From contig CAYGAW010000194.1 in NCBI GenBank assembly GCA_964347945.1, forward strand, positions 4,439 through 68,438: a DNA stretch of 64,000 nt, given 5' to 3'. Made by a program: the position numbers and the translations under genes. The notes below the pieces were generated by a model that worked only from the letters and a program-made list of their open reading frames with translations, had not been told where the DNA came from and did not search any database. Of the stretch, positions 43,848 to 52,484 are shown one piece after another. Each line of letters opens with the position of its first letter. The first letter of the stretch is position 1. Source of the stretch: CAYGAW01 sp964347945. GTDB taxonomy: Bacteria; Chloroflexota; Anaerolineae; UBA7937; B3-Chlor.

Positions 43848-45011
43848 CTACACTCCCAATATCACAACACATCCGACCTGCATCAGGTCGCCCCACGACT
43901 GAGCCAGGCCTGTTCTAGGCTGGCCAGGAACTTGTCTCTTGCCTGCTTCTCCGCGCAATTGCCAGAAGATCTCTGAGATCTTCATCAGCCCAGCCGCTGC
44001 GATGGGATTGCCCACTCCGAGCATGCCGCCTGAGGGACAAACCGGCATGTTGCCATCTCGTGCGGTCACACCCTCGGCGGTAAGACGCGGAGCGTCCCCT
44101 TTGTCGGCCAGAAGAAGACCTTCCAGATGATGCAGTTCTTTGTAGTCAAAGGGGTCGTACGGCTCCACGACATGGATCTCCTTGCGGGGCTCCTTGATCT
44201 CGGCCATGTCGTACGCCATGCGAGCGGCGTACTCTACGTACTTGGGATAGTACAGGTCACGATTGGTCCAGTAGGCGGTATCCAGGGACCAACCGACGCC
44301 CCTGACCCAGACCGGCTTGTCGGTAAGCCGCTTGGCCACATGCTCCGCTGCCATGACAATAGCCACGGCGCCGTCACTGGTGGGACTGATATCGAGTCTC
44401 TGCACGGGCCACGCTAGGACTTCGGAGTTCAAGACGTCTTCCACAGTGATGTCGGCAGCGAGTTGCGCGCAAGGGTGGTCCAGGGCATTACGCTTGTTCT
44501 TCACTGCCACGCGGGCGATATCCTTCTTCTCTATGCCGTGTACCGTCATGTAGCGGTTCATCTCCAGGGCGAAGATCCAGACTAGATTGGGCTCCAGGGC
44601 TCGCTCCGTGGTGTGATCGAAGATGGTTAGAAAAGCTCCCTGCGGGTGAGGCTTGCAGCTGGACATCTTCTCCTCACACACCACAAGGCAGGTGTCGAAC
44701 AGCCCTGAGGCCACATGGTACCAGCCTTGAATGGCCGCGAAGACGCCAGTACCGCCGCCCACGTAACTCCGCATATACGGCTTGTTCCACGCACCGGCCC
44801 CGTCGCTCAGGTATTCTCCTTTCATGTGCAGGCCATCAAAGGCGTCGGGCGCCGTTCCCAAAGCCACGGCATCTATGTCATCGAGAGTCATCTCACTGGA
44901 GTCGAGAGCCATCCTGCTCGCCTGAAAAGCCAGTTCTCTTCCAGTCTCCTGTGCCCTCCGCACGAACTTGGTCATGCCTGCTCCTACGACTGCGACCTTT
45001 CTCATACCCAT
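43848..45011 (-). CDS. Thiolase-superfamily protein lacking Cys and His catalytic residues
   Basis: The protein is 387 residues with the SCP2-type thiolase fold: KVAVVGAGMTKF start, LDISPTSDGAVAIVMA in the middle, SGGMLGVGNPIAAAG near the end. At the nucleophile site, where thiolases have CxS/AG, it has YVGGGTGVF (83-91) with no Cys. In the GHP-x-GA motif the His is Asn335 (GVGNPIAAAG). The NEAF/HDCF position reads YDPF (Tyr285). Claisen thiolysis is therefore unlikely. The DUF35 partners suggest an Ltp2-like retro-aldolase or another carbon-carbon lyase (inference). Confidence 0.82.
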   Translation of the reverse strand: MGMRKVAVVGAGMTKFVRRAQETGRELAFQASRMALDSSEMTLDDIDAVALGTAPDAFDGLHMKGEYLSDGAGAWNKPYMRSYVGGGTGVFAAIQGWYHVASGLFDTCLVVCEEKMSSCKPHPQGAFLTIFDHTTERALEPNLVWIFALEMNRYMTVHGIEKKDIARVAVKNKRNALDHPCAQLAADITVEDVLNSEVLAWPVQRLDISPTSDGAVAIVMAAEHVAKRLTDKPVWVRGVGWSLDTAYWTNRDLYYPKYVEYAARMAYDMAEIKEPRKEIHVVEPYDPFDYKELHHLEGLLLADKGDAPRLTAEGVTARDGNMPVCPSGGMLGVGNPIAAAGLMKISEIFWQLRGEAGKRQVPGQPRTGLAQSWGDLMQVGCVVILGV

Positions 45012-45075
45012 TGCTAGCCTCCTTACCCAGCCCTCAGCGCCGGCCCATCTCCCGATGACAGACCGACGGCATTGC

Positions 45076-46224
45076 TCAAATGCTGAGGATTACTGCTGCA
45101 CCACTGGTCGTGGGGATACTGCGCCAGCCAAGAGCAAGGCCGGTCTCCACGTTTTCCAGCTGTCGCTCTCCAGCTTCGCCCCTCAGTTGCAGCACCACTT
45201 CCAAGACCCTCGCCAGACCTGACGCATCCAGAAGATGACCCACCCCCAGGCTCCCTCCGGATGGGTTGATGGGCAGTTCGCCATCCAGCTCCGTCGCTCC
45301 TTCTTCAACCAGTATGCCTGCTTCACCCTCGCGACAGAGCCGAAGGGCTTCCATGTGCTGCAACTCCTTGTAGGCGAAGGTGTCATCTACCTCGGCAAAG
45401 TCGATCTCAACGCGAGGGTTCCGGACCCCCGCCACGCGATAGGCCATCTCCGCTGACTTGCGGGCGTACGTGGCGCCTTCCCAGTCTCTCGTCTCCAGTG
45501 ATGGCGTTTCGTTGCACCAGCCCACTCCTCTGATCCAGAGGGGTAGACTAGTCAGCCTCTCCGCCACATCGGCTGAGGCGAGCACCATCACGATGGCGCC
45601 ATCGGCATGGGAACTGACCTCGAGTGTCTTCAGAGGGTAGGAGACGGGCTCGGAGTCCAGGACCGTATCTACGCTTAGCCTGGCGCCGTATGCTGCCGAA
45701 GGGTTGAGGAAACCGTTGCCCCGGTTCTTGACCACGACTTGAGCACACTGTTCCTCGGTGGTGTGGGTGGCATATAGGTACCGCTTCATCTCCATGCCGG
45801 CAATGAAAAGCGGGTTGGCTGCCAGAGGCCGGTTGTAGATGGGCTCCATCGCATAGGCAACTACATCGGTCAGCGTGAGGACATTTGACGCTTTGCTGTG
45901 GGCCTCAACCATCACGATGTCCATGGCTCCGGTCAGTATCTGCATATACGCCGCGATCAGGCCATGAATGCCATCCCCCGAGATGGTGTGCACCGGCTTC
46001 AAGACTGCGCCAATCTGGTCAGGGACGTACTCGTCAAAGATGCTCGTTCCTTCATTGAAGTCCTCAGCCACGCTGACAAAGCTCTCCACGTCACTTCGAG
46101 GATCTACCCCAGCGTCCTCGTAGGCCTTGGCTGCCGCTTCGTACATCAGCTCCTTGTACGACAAATCGGGAGTGATGGATCGGAAGCCGGAATATCCTAC
46201 ACCTACGATGGCCACTTCTTCCAT
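45076..46224 (-). CDS. Thiolase-superfamily protein lacking the nucleophilic Cys
   Basis: The protein is 382 residues, a diverged paralogue of the neighbouring gene: VAIVGVGYSGFRS start, LEVSSHADGAIVMVLA, and NPSGGSLGVGHLLDASG near the end. The nucleophile region reads HTISGDGIHG (79-88), without Cys. His330 in GVGHLLDASG is kept, unlike in the neighbour. The NEAF/HDCF position reads DDTF. It probably acts with one of the two DUF35 proteins, or pairs with the other thiolase-like subunit. Reaction unknown. Confidence 0.8.
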   Translation of the reverse strand: MEEVAIVGVGYSGFRSITPDLSYKELMYEAAAKAYEDAGVDPRSDVESFVSVAEDFNEGTSIFDEYVPDQIGAVLKPVHTISGDGIHGLIAAYMQILTGAMDIVMVEAHSKASNVLTLTDVVAYAMEPIYNRPLAANPLFIAGMEMKRYLYATHTTEEQCAQVVVKNRGNGFLNPSAAYGARLSVDTVLDSEPVSYPLKTLEVSSHADGAIVMVLASADVAERLTSLPLWIRGVGWCNETPSLETRDWEGATYARKSAEMAYRVAGVRNPRVEIDFAEVDDTFAYKELQHMEALRLCREGEAGILVEEGATELDGELPINPSGGSLGVGHLLDASGLARVLEVVLQLRGEAGERQLENVETGLALGWRSIPTTSGAAVILSI

Positions 46225-46381
46225 GTGACAACCCTCCTCAGCTTCGCTCTACGACCAATGCACGCACACTGAATCCCCTAACCTTGCTGTTCCGGGCAGA
46301 TCTCACGTTCCACGACTCGGCCCAGTGACACCAACGGTGAACTTCGCCGGGCCAATCGGCATCCGCCCCGCTGCTTGGCGC

Positions 46382-47698
46382 CTATGCGAATGCCTCCCTT
46401 AGGACGTCGGCAAGGGTCGGCTGGCCGATCTCCTGGAGTTCATACCGGACTCGCTGGCAAGGTTTGTCGATACTCACCACTCGACGCAGGTTGATCGGAG
46501 TGGCAATGATGACCAACTCACACGGAGTAGCACTGATAGTCTTCTCTAGTTCTTTGATCTGCTCTTGGGTATAGCCCATAGCGGGTAAGACAGAGCCTAT
46601 GGTGGGGTACTTGGTGAAGGTATCTAGGACGGAGCCAACGGCGTAGGGACGCGGATCAACGATTTCAGCCGCGCCCAGCCTCTTGGCCGCGACAGTTCCG
46701 GCCCCGTAGGCCATCCCGCCGTGGGTGAGCGTTGGACCGTCCTCCACCACGAGGACGCTCTTGCCGCGGATCGCAGCAGGGTCCTCAACGGAGATCGGCG
46801 AGGCCGCTTCAATGACTACCGCTCGGGAGTTGAGGCTCTCCACGTTGCGACGGACAGTGTTGACATCCTCAAAACTGGCGGTATCGACCTTGTTGATGAC
46901 CACTACGTCCGCCATGCGAGCGTTGGCCTCTCCAGGGTAGTAGGTCATTTCGTGCCCGGCCCGGTGGGGATCAGCCACCACAATGTGAAGAGTGGGTTTG
47001 TAGAAAGGCAGGTCGTTGTTCCCTCCGTCCCACAGTATGATCTCCGCTTCCTCCTCCGCTGTGCGCAGGATCATCTCATAGTCCACGCCAGCATACACTA
47101 CACCACCCCTGTCGATGTGGGGCTCGTATTCCTCTCGCTCTTCTATGGTCGTATCGTAGCGATCCAGATCGTCGTAGGATGAGAAACGCTGGCAGATCTG
47201 CTCCGCCAGCGTTCCGTAGGGCATGGGATGGCGGACTGTCACCACTCTCTTGCCCATCTCTTGCAGAATGTCGTATACGCGGCGGGAGGTCTGGCTCTTG
47301 CCGGCCCCAGTCCGGACGGCACATATGCTGACGACTGGGCGCTTGGATTCCAGCATGGTGGCGTCCGGCCCTAGCAGTCTGAGGTCCGCTCCTGCGGCCA
47401 TGATTTCCGAGGCCTTATGCATGACATATTCGTGTGACACATCGCTGTAGGCGAAAACGACCTGAGACGCTTCCAGTTCCCTAATGAGCCTTACCAGTTC
47501 CGTCTCAGCATAGATGGGGATGCCTTGGGGGTAGCTCTTGCCGGCCAGTTCCGGCGGATAGACTCTGCCAGCGATGTCGGGGATTTGCGCGGCGGTGAAA
47601 GCCACAACTTCATACGCATCGTTGTTTCGGAAATAGACATTGAAGTTATGGAAGTCGCGGCCCGCTGCCCCCATGACAATCACTTTGTCTCTGGGCAT
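46382..47698 (-). CDS. Cyclic 2,3-diphosphoglycerate synthetase-like P-loop protein (COG2403)
   Basis: About 438 residues. An N-terminal Rossmann-like region (VIVMGAAGRDFHNFNVYFR) is followed by a P-loop domain with Walker A RTGAGKSQTSR (129-139), WDGGNNDLPFY and VVINKVDTA. This matches the COG2403 family, whose archaeal founder cyclises 2,3-diphosphoglycerate with ATP. Bacterial members are mostly unstudied, so cDPG synthesis here is not established. AGGAG lies about eight bases before the ATG; a TTG two codons upstream opens the frame. About 160 bases separate it from the thiolase-like gene. Confidence 0.78.
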   Translation of the reverse strand: MPRDKVIVMGAAGRDFHNFNVYFRNNDAYEVVAFTAAQIPDIAGRVYPPELAGKSYPQGIPIYAETELVRLIRELEASQVVFAYSDVSHEYVMHKASEIMAAGADLRLLGPDATMLESKRPVVSICAVRTGAGKSQTSRRVYDILQEMGKRVVTVRHPMPYGTLAEQICQRFSSYDDLDRYDTTIEEREEYEPHIDRGGVVYAGVDYEMILRTAEEEAEIILWDGGNNDLPFYKPTLHIVVADPHRAGHEMTYYPGEANARMADVVVINKVDTASFEDVNTVRRNVESLNSRAVVIEAASPISVEDPAAIRGKSVLVVEDGPTLTHGGMAYGAGTVAAKRLGAAEIVDPRPYAVGSVLDTFTKYPTIGSVLPAMGYTQEQIKELEKTISATPCELVIIATPINLRRVVSIDKPCQRVRYELQEIGQPTLADVLREAFA

Positions 47699-47766
47699 TC
47701 CCAATTCTCCTGAATCAGGGCGCGAGCCCGCACGAATTTGCCAGGGGTAGTGGACGGGACATCGTT

Positions 47767-48672
47767 TTATGCGAACCTGGAAAGCAGGATTCCAAGTCCG
47801 TACAACAGTATCAATGGCGTGGCCACGAGGGCCATGTTAAGGGGATCGGGCGTGGGAGTGACGATTGCCGCGACCAAGAATATGAGTACAAGCGCGTGGC
47901 GCCAGTAGGACAGGTACTTGTGGGCGCTCATGAGCCCCACTCTGGCGACGACGAACATGACGAGGGGAGTTTCGAAGACCAGCCCTACCCCGACGAGGAA
48001 AGTCAGCACGAAGGAGATGTAGGCTGCAATAGTCCACTGCGGGTCCGCAATATCGCTACCAAAGCTGCTCAAGTATCCCAAGGCAAAGGGGAGCATCACG
48101 AAATAGCAGAAGGCAGCGCCCGCTATGAAGAAGAAAGTGCCGGGAATGGCCCCAAAGAATACGAGGTTTCTGAAGTACGACTTCTCCTTCGGGTTTTCCA
48201 TGGCAGGCGCGATGAAGGCGAGGATCTGGAATATGACGTAGGGTAAGGCCAGAATCAGGCCGGTGACCAATGCCACCTTGAAATAGGTGAAGAATAGCTC
48301 GGTGGGGCGCAGGAAGATGGGCTTGAGGCCCCCTGCTGGACGGACGAGGAGGGTCATGATTCTGCTGGTGAACAGCACACTGACGGCTGTGGCGGCTGCC
48401 AGGGCCAGACCTGCTTTTATGGCACGCCGTCGCAGCTCGATTAGGTGCTCTGTGACGCCGTACAGGAACTGAATAACCCCATACATCGGGCTCTTCTCGC
48501 GGCGCCACCTGTCTCTAGCTGTGTCGAGATCGAAAGGTTCGAGATTCTGTTGAGTCCTCCGCAGATTCAACAGAGTGAGCCATAGGGCTTCGGCACCTTC
48601 GGGCAGCTTCTGAGGGCCGAGAACGATCAGGGCTGCAAAGATGAGGAGGACCAACCAGAGTATGTCTGTCAT
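47767..48672 (-). CDS. tatC: TatC with a fused N-terminal TatA/B-like domain
   Basis: The protein is 301 residues. Residues 1-50 are a TatA/B unit: a transmembrane helix (3-19), the hinge LGPQKLPE and an amphipathic helix. A short linker leads to a complete TatC (about 68-300) with six helices; the family regions HLIELRRRAIKAG, FFTYFKVAL, ETPLVMFVVARVGL and ATPTPDP-like ending (VTPTPDPLNM) are visible. TatC binds twin-arginine signal peptides. The start overlaps the stop of a separate tatA gene (ATGA). The fusion would tether a TatA/B subunit to the receptor core. Confidence 0.9.
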   Translation of the reverse strand: MTDILWLVLLIFAALIVLGPQKLPEGAEALWLTLLNLRRTQQNLEPFDLDTARDRWRREKSPMYGVIQFLYGVTEHLIELRRRAIKAGLALAAATAVSVLFTSRIMTLLVRPAGGLKPIFLRPTELFFTYFKVALVTGLILALPYVIFQILAFIAPAMENPKEKSYFRNLVFFGAIPGTFFFIAGAAFCYFVMLPFALGYLSSFGSDIADPQWTIAAYISFVLTFLVGVGLVFETPLVMFVVARVGLMSAHKYLSYWRHALVLIFLVAAIVTPTPDPLNMALVATPLILLYGLGILLSRFA

Positions 48673-48989
48673 TGGCTGTCCACCTTCACTTCTTCCGCTT
48701 CCTTGTCACGAGGGCCAACTTCCTCGCCACGGGGGACCTCTTTCTCCTCCTTGCGTCTCACAACTTGTTGGACGGAAGCCTGCAACTCCTGCTCCTTTGC
48801 CAGCGGGGTGAGCAGCTTCTCGGGGGAGACATCGGTTACTGTCTGTATCTCCTCCAAGGCCTGTCTCCATTTTGCGATGCTCTTGCCAAGGTCTCTGGCA
48901 AGCTCCGGGAGTTTCTTGGGCCCGAATACCAGAAGAGCGATGATGAGGATGAATAGGAGTTCAGCGGGTCCTACCCCTGCGAAGTTCAT
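48669..48989 (-). CDS. tatA: Sec-independent translocase TatA/B-like protein
   Basis: The protein is 106 residues. A short N-out segment, one helix (about 9-22, ELLFILIIALLVFG) and the hinge FGPKKLPELARDLGKSIAKWR are the TatA/B signature. The rest is a charged, Lys/Glu-rich tail. With the TatC fusion downstream it would form the twin-arginine translocase for folded proteins. TatA and TatB are hard to tell apart by sequence alone. Both ends overlap the neighbours by four bases (ATGA), so nusB-tatA-tatC are coupled. Confidence 0.92.
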   Translation of the reverse strand: MNFAGVGPAELLFILIIALLVFGPKKLPELARDLGKSIAKWRQALEEIQTVTDVSPEKLLTPLAKEQELQASVQQVVRRKEEKEVPRGEEVGPRDKEAEEVKVDSQ

Positions 48990-49417
48990 TTGCCCTCACT
49001 CTGAGTTTCCTTGGACACCTGACGGCTGGCCAGGGTGCCCAGGGCACCATTCACGAAGCGCCGAGAACTCTCGCTGCCGAAGAGCTTGGCCAATTCAACA
49101 GCTTCGTTGATGGCTACCTTGATCGGGATGTCAGGATCAAAGGTCATCTCAAAAATGGCGATGCGCAGGATATTCCTGTCAATGGGCGACATTTGATCGA
49201 GGGGCCATTCGGGAGCTATCTCCGCTATGGTGGGATCGATTTGGGACAAGTTCTCCAATACTCCCTTGACCAGATGGCCTGCAAACTGCGCGTTCTCTTG
49301 GTCGAGCTCGCAGTCCGCCAGGCGCTGCTTCAACACCAGAGATGGCCCGTGGGCAGCTACATCAACCTCAAAAAGCGTTTGAAGCGCCACCGCTCTGGCG
49401 CGGCGCCGGGCCTTCAC
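48986..49417 (-). CDS. nusB: Transcription antitermination factor NusB
   Basis: The protein is 143 residues, all-helical, with the NusB start RRARAVALQTLFEVD, the middle SPIDRNILRIAIFEM and the end KVAINEAVELAKLFGSESSRRFVNGALG (given as AINEAVELAK and RRFVNGALG). It binds boxA RNA with NusE (S10) during rRNA transcription. The GTG start overlaps the asp23 stop by one base (TAGTG). Confidence 0.96.
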   Translation of the reverse strand: MKARRRARAVALQTLFEVDVAAHGPSLVLKQRLADCELDQENAQFAGHLVKGVLENLSQIDPTIAEIAPEWPLDQMSPIDRNILRIAIFEMTFDPDIPIKVAINEAVELAKLFGSESSRRFVNGALGTLASRQVSKETQSEGK

Positions 49418-49788
49418 TATTCTGCTTCCTTCTCGGGTTCTTTCTCGGCAGGCGGAGCGACCACATCTTCAATGTGGATATTCACTTCTCCGACGTGCAT
49501 CCCCAACATGTCGTTTATAGCGCGTGCGATATCATGTTGTATCTGCCGGCCCAACTCCAGCAGGTTCACGTTGGGCTCTACAATGATGTGGAGATCCAGG
49601 AAGACCACATCATCTTCCACGCGTATCCCCATACCCTCACTAAGGCGTTGCCGCCGCAGCAAGCGCCCGACATTGCCGGCAAGCGTGCGAGCCATCGACG
49701 CAACTCCCGGTGTGGAGAGGGCGGTCAGCCTGGCTATGGTGAGCAGCACCTGAGGTGCGATTGTGACCCTACCCAGTTTCTCTTCCAT
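49417..49788 (-). CDS. Asp23/Gls24 family protein (first copy)
   Basis: The protein is 123 residues of the Asp23/Gls24 (YqhY/YloU) family. The signature IAPQVLLTIARLTALSTPGV opens it, and VFLDLHIIVEPNVNLLELGRQIQ (cited in part: LHIIVEPNVN) and HVGEVNIHIEDV close the domain, before an acidic tail. In Bacillus YqhY lies next to nusB and acc genes and is tied to fatty-acid synthesis. Position between fabG and nusB here agrees with that link. A second copy lies beside fakA. Confidence 0.9.
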   Translation of the reverse strand: MEEKLGRVTIAPQVLLTIARLTALSTPGVASMARTLAGNVGRLLRRQRLSEGMGIRVEDDVVFLDLHIIVEPNVNLLELGRQIQHDIARAINDMLGMHVGEVNIHIEDVVAPPAEKEPEKEAE

Positions 49789-49804
49789 GCGCCAACCCCC
49801 GTGC

Positions 49805-50560
49805 TCACAGCATCATGGACATCATACCTCCGTCAACGCCCAGCACTTGGCCGCTGACGTAGCTTGCCTCCTCGGAGGCCAGGAAGGCAACCGCGTTGGC
49901 TATCTCCTCTGCAGTACCAGGTCTCTTCAGAGGTGTCAATTCCAATATGTAGTCGATCAGTTCCTGAGGTAGATCCGCAGTCTGGTCGGTGGGCACGTAG
50001 CCTGGGGCCACGGCGTTGGCCGTGATGTTACGTGTCCCGAGTTCTCTGGCCACGGCCTTGGTGAAACCGATCACGCCAGCCTTGGAGGCCGAGTAGTTTG
50101 CCTGCCCTACCTGGCCCGCGATTCCAGAGACCGATGTGATATTGATGATTCGCCCGTACCGCTGCTTTATCATGGTACGTTGGGCAGCCTTCGTGCAGTT
50201 GAAAGTTCCCTTGAGGTTTGTGTTCATGACGATATCCCAATCGTCCTCTTTCATCCGCATCAGGAGTGTATCGCGTGTGATTCCCACGTTGTTGATCAAG
50301 ATGTCGAGGCGCCCAAACGCCTCCAAGGCCGCGCCGATCAGCTCCTTGGCCTGCTCCGAATCCTTGACATCAGCCTGAACTGCGATGGCTTCCCCGCCTC
50401 CAGACTTGATCTCTTCGACAACTTCTTCGGCGGCATCTTCGCTACCGTAGTAGTTCACCACGACCTTGGCCCCCAGACTGGCCAGCTTGAGGGCGATGGC
50501 CCGTCCTATACCGCGGGAACTACCGGTGACCACGGCCACGCGGTCAGTCAGGTCGAGCAT
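49805..50560 (-). CDS. fabG: 3-oxoacyl-[acyl-carrier-protein] reductase FabG
   Basis: About 251 residues, a short-chain dehydrogenase. The NADPH site is VTGSSRGIGRA. INNVGITRD, the catalytic Ser-Tyr-Lys in NITSVSGIAG and ANYSASKAG, and APGYVPT are all present. It reduces 3-oxoacyl-ACP in fatty-acid elongation. GAGGAGGT lies five bases before the chosen ATG; the frame is open further upstream inside fabD. The context after fabD argues for fatty-acid synthesis rather than another SDR role. Confidence 0.94.
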   Translation of the reverse strand: MLDLTDRVAVVTGSSRGIGRAIALKLASLGAKVVVNYYGSEDAAEEVVEEIKSGGGEAIAVQADVKDSEQAKELIGAALEAFGRLDILINNVGITRDTLLMRMKEDDWDIVMNTNLKGTFNCTKAAQRTMIKQRYGRIINITSVSGIAGQVGQANYSASKAGVIGFTKAVARELGTRNITANAVAPGYVPTDQTADLPQELIDYILELTPLKRPGTAEEIANAVAFLASEEASYVSGQVLGVDGGMMSMML

Positions 50561-50577
50561 GTTGTACCTCCTCAGCG

Positions 50578-51555
50578 CTATGCTCCAGTGGCATGCTCGT
50601 GCTCCACGCCTCGCTCTTGGTGCCACGCCTCGATGCCAGCCACGTCACCAACGGCAACCCTCACGGGGCGCTCGTCTATCCGCTTGAGGAGCTTGCTCAG
50701 CACGTCCTTGGGACCTATCTCCACAAAGGTTGTCGTCCCATGATCCAGCATGTAGCGCACCGAATCCACCCACAGGACGGGCGAGACCAGCTGTCTGACA
50801 AGCTCATCGCGGATGTCTTCCACATCTCCCAGAGGTTTCCCAGTGACGTTACCCACTACGGGAAAGGCAGCCTCCTCTTGGAGGGCGACGTTGGTCAGAG
50901 CCTGTCGCAGCCCCCGGGCTGCGGCCTCCATCAGCGGCGAATGGCTCGCGATGCTCACCTGGAGAGTGATCACCCGGCGGGCTCCTTTCTGCTTGACGAG
51001 CTCGATGGCCTTCTCGAGCGCTCGGTGCTCCCCCGAGATCACGATCTGCTCTGGAGAATTGTGATTGGCCACATGCACGATGGAACCTGTTTCTTCGCGA
51101 GCCCGGCGACAGGCCTCGCCGACTGGTTCTGCTGCCAAGCCCAACACCGCGGCCATGCCTCCGGGGCGGCGCTCGCCAGATTCCTTCATCAAGCGACCTC
51201 GCTCCCGCACCAAACGCACCCCGTCGGCAAAGGTGAGTTGACCACTGGCTACAAGAGCGGTGTACTCTCCCAAGCTGTGCCCCGCGGCAAAGCCGATCTC
51301 TCCAAGATCGTGCCGGGCTCTGAGTGCCCGTAGCGCGGCCAGACTCATGGTCAGGATTGCTGGCTGGGTGTTGATGGTGTCGTGCAGCTCTGGCTCAGGC
51401 CCCTCGAAGCACAGTCTTGACAGTTTGAGACCGAGGACCTCGTCGGCCTCCTCAAAAGCGGTTCGCGCTTCAGTGTATCGCTGATATAGGTCGTGCCCCA
51501 TGCCCAAGTATTGCGAACCCTGGCCGGGAAATATCATGGCCAACGTGTTCGACAT
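50578..51555 (-). CDS. fabD: Malonyl-CoA:ACP transacylase FabD
   Basis: The protein is 325 residues. FPGQGSQYLGMG starts the fold. The nucleophile elbow GHSLGEYTAL carries the catalytic Ser. VQVSIASHSPLM-type residues give the His (ASHSPLM), and ALEIGPKDVLS-like FVEIGPKDVLS lies near the C-terminus. It loads malonyl groups onto ACP. The C-terminal tail of about 20 residues is rich in Glu/His. fabG begins 17 bases downstream. acpP and fabF, often next, are absent from this operon. Confidence 0.95.
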   Translation of the reverse strand: MSNTLAMIFPGQGSQYLGMGHDLYQRYTEARTAFEEADEVLGLKLSRLCFEGPEPELHDTINTQPAILTMSLAALRALRARHDLGEIGFAAGHSLGEYTALVASGQLTFADGVRLVRERGRLMKESGERRPGGMAAVLGLAAEPVGEACRRAREETGSIVHVANHNSPEQIVISGEHRALEKAIELVKQKGARRVITLQVSIASHSPLMEAAARGLRQALTNVALQEEAAFPVVGNVTGKPLGDVEDIRDELVRQLVSPVLWVDSVRYMLDHGTTTFVEIGPKDVLSKLLKRIDERPVRVAVGDVAGIEAWHQERGVEHEHATGA

Positions 51556-51664
51556 CTGAGCTATCTCACTCCCTCTACACAGCTACACACCTATCCGTCC
51601 TCACCGAGAGAATCATCACTGGCCCAGGAGTACTTCGGGCGGGGTTGTGGGAGAGAAAAGGACG

Positions 51665-51856
51665 TCACTCCGACTTGGTTGACGGTTTCACAACCTCCAC
51701 GCCCTTGTAGTGCCCGCATGACGGACACACGTGATGGGGGAGGCGAGGTTCACGGCACTGAGGGCAGACGATCAGATGGGGTGGCATCAGGGCCGCGTGG
51801 CTGCGGCGACCACCCCTACGCGCCTTCGATATTCTGGTTTTTGGTACAGCACCCAT
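51665..51856 (-). CDS. rpmF: 50S ribosomal protein bL32
   Basis: The protein is 63 residues. The start MGAVPKTRISKARRGGRRSH is typical. The zinc knuckle is Cys31-x2-Cys34 ... Cys44-x2-Cys47 (VCPQC ... VCPSCGHY). GGAGAA precedes the ATG by six bases. As in many bacteria it follows yceD and precedes fatty-acid genes. Confidence 0.96.
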   Translation of the reverse strand: MGAVPKTRISKARRGGRRSHAALMPPHLIVCPQCREPRLPHHVCPSCGHYKGVEVVKPSTKSE

Positions 51857-51910
51857 GTCGTATTCTCCGATCCTCTTGAATTCTGGGTCACATGAACGCA
51901 GGACGCGCGA

Positions 51911-52474
51911 TCATAGCAACCGTTCTAGAATCTCAAGGCGTGGGTCCGTTACGTCAGTGGCACACTGGCAGGTACCCTCGTTGAGATTCTGACCGCACTG
52001 TGAGCACAGACCTGCACAGTCCTGTGCACACAGGGGATGCATGGGCAGTGCCAGAAAGATGGCCTGTCGGACTACCTCCGTGAGATCCAAGACGTGTTGC
52101 TCGTCGATGATGGTGGCCTCCTCCTCGGCCTGGGTCACTGGGAGTTGCGCGCCCGTGTGTATGTCAACGCTGGGATAGAACTCCTCTTCGATCTCCAGTT
52201 CGACAGGTGTCGTGCAGGGCTCCAAGCACCGGCAGCAGTCCAATTCCACAACCGTCTGCAGGGAAGCGGTGACCAATATGCTGTCCGAGCTGCGAATCAG
52301 CTTGAGACGGCCGGTAAGCAGAGACTTGATCTTCAATTCGTCATCTAGCCCGGTGATATCCTCTGATACGTCCCTTCGCCTCACTGCACCTGTCGGTGCC
52401 TTGAGCAGCTGGGCAACATTTATCTTTATGGAGGGTTTCTCTCGTTCTGCCATTATCGCTGTATGGTTGCTCAT
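51911..52474 (-). CDS. yceD: YceD family protein (DUF177)
   Basis: About 187 residues. The family start INVAQLLKAPTGAVRRRDV is near the N-terminus. VELDCCRCLEPC lies in the middle, and the C-terminal Cys motif CAQDCAGLCSQCGQNLNEG probably binds zinc. YceD is nearly always paired with rpmF; work in E. coli and plants ties it to 23S rRNA accumulation. The start is uncertain: ATG codons at 52474 and 52453 are both possible, and the frame is open further upstream inside the preceding gene. Confidence 0.92.
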   Translation of the reverse strand: MSNHTAIMAEREKPSIKINVAQLLKAPTGAVRRRDVSEDITGLDDELKIKSLLTGRLKLIRSSDSILVTASLQTVVELDCCRCLEPCTTPVELEIEEEFYPSVDIHTGAQLPVTQAEEEATIIDEQHVLDLTEVVRQAIFLALPMHPLCAQDCAGLCSQCGQNLNEGTCQCATDVTDPRLEILERLL

Positions 52475-52484
52475 TGATGCCGCG

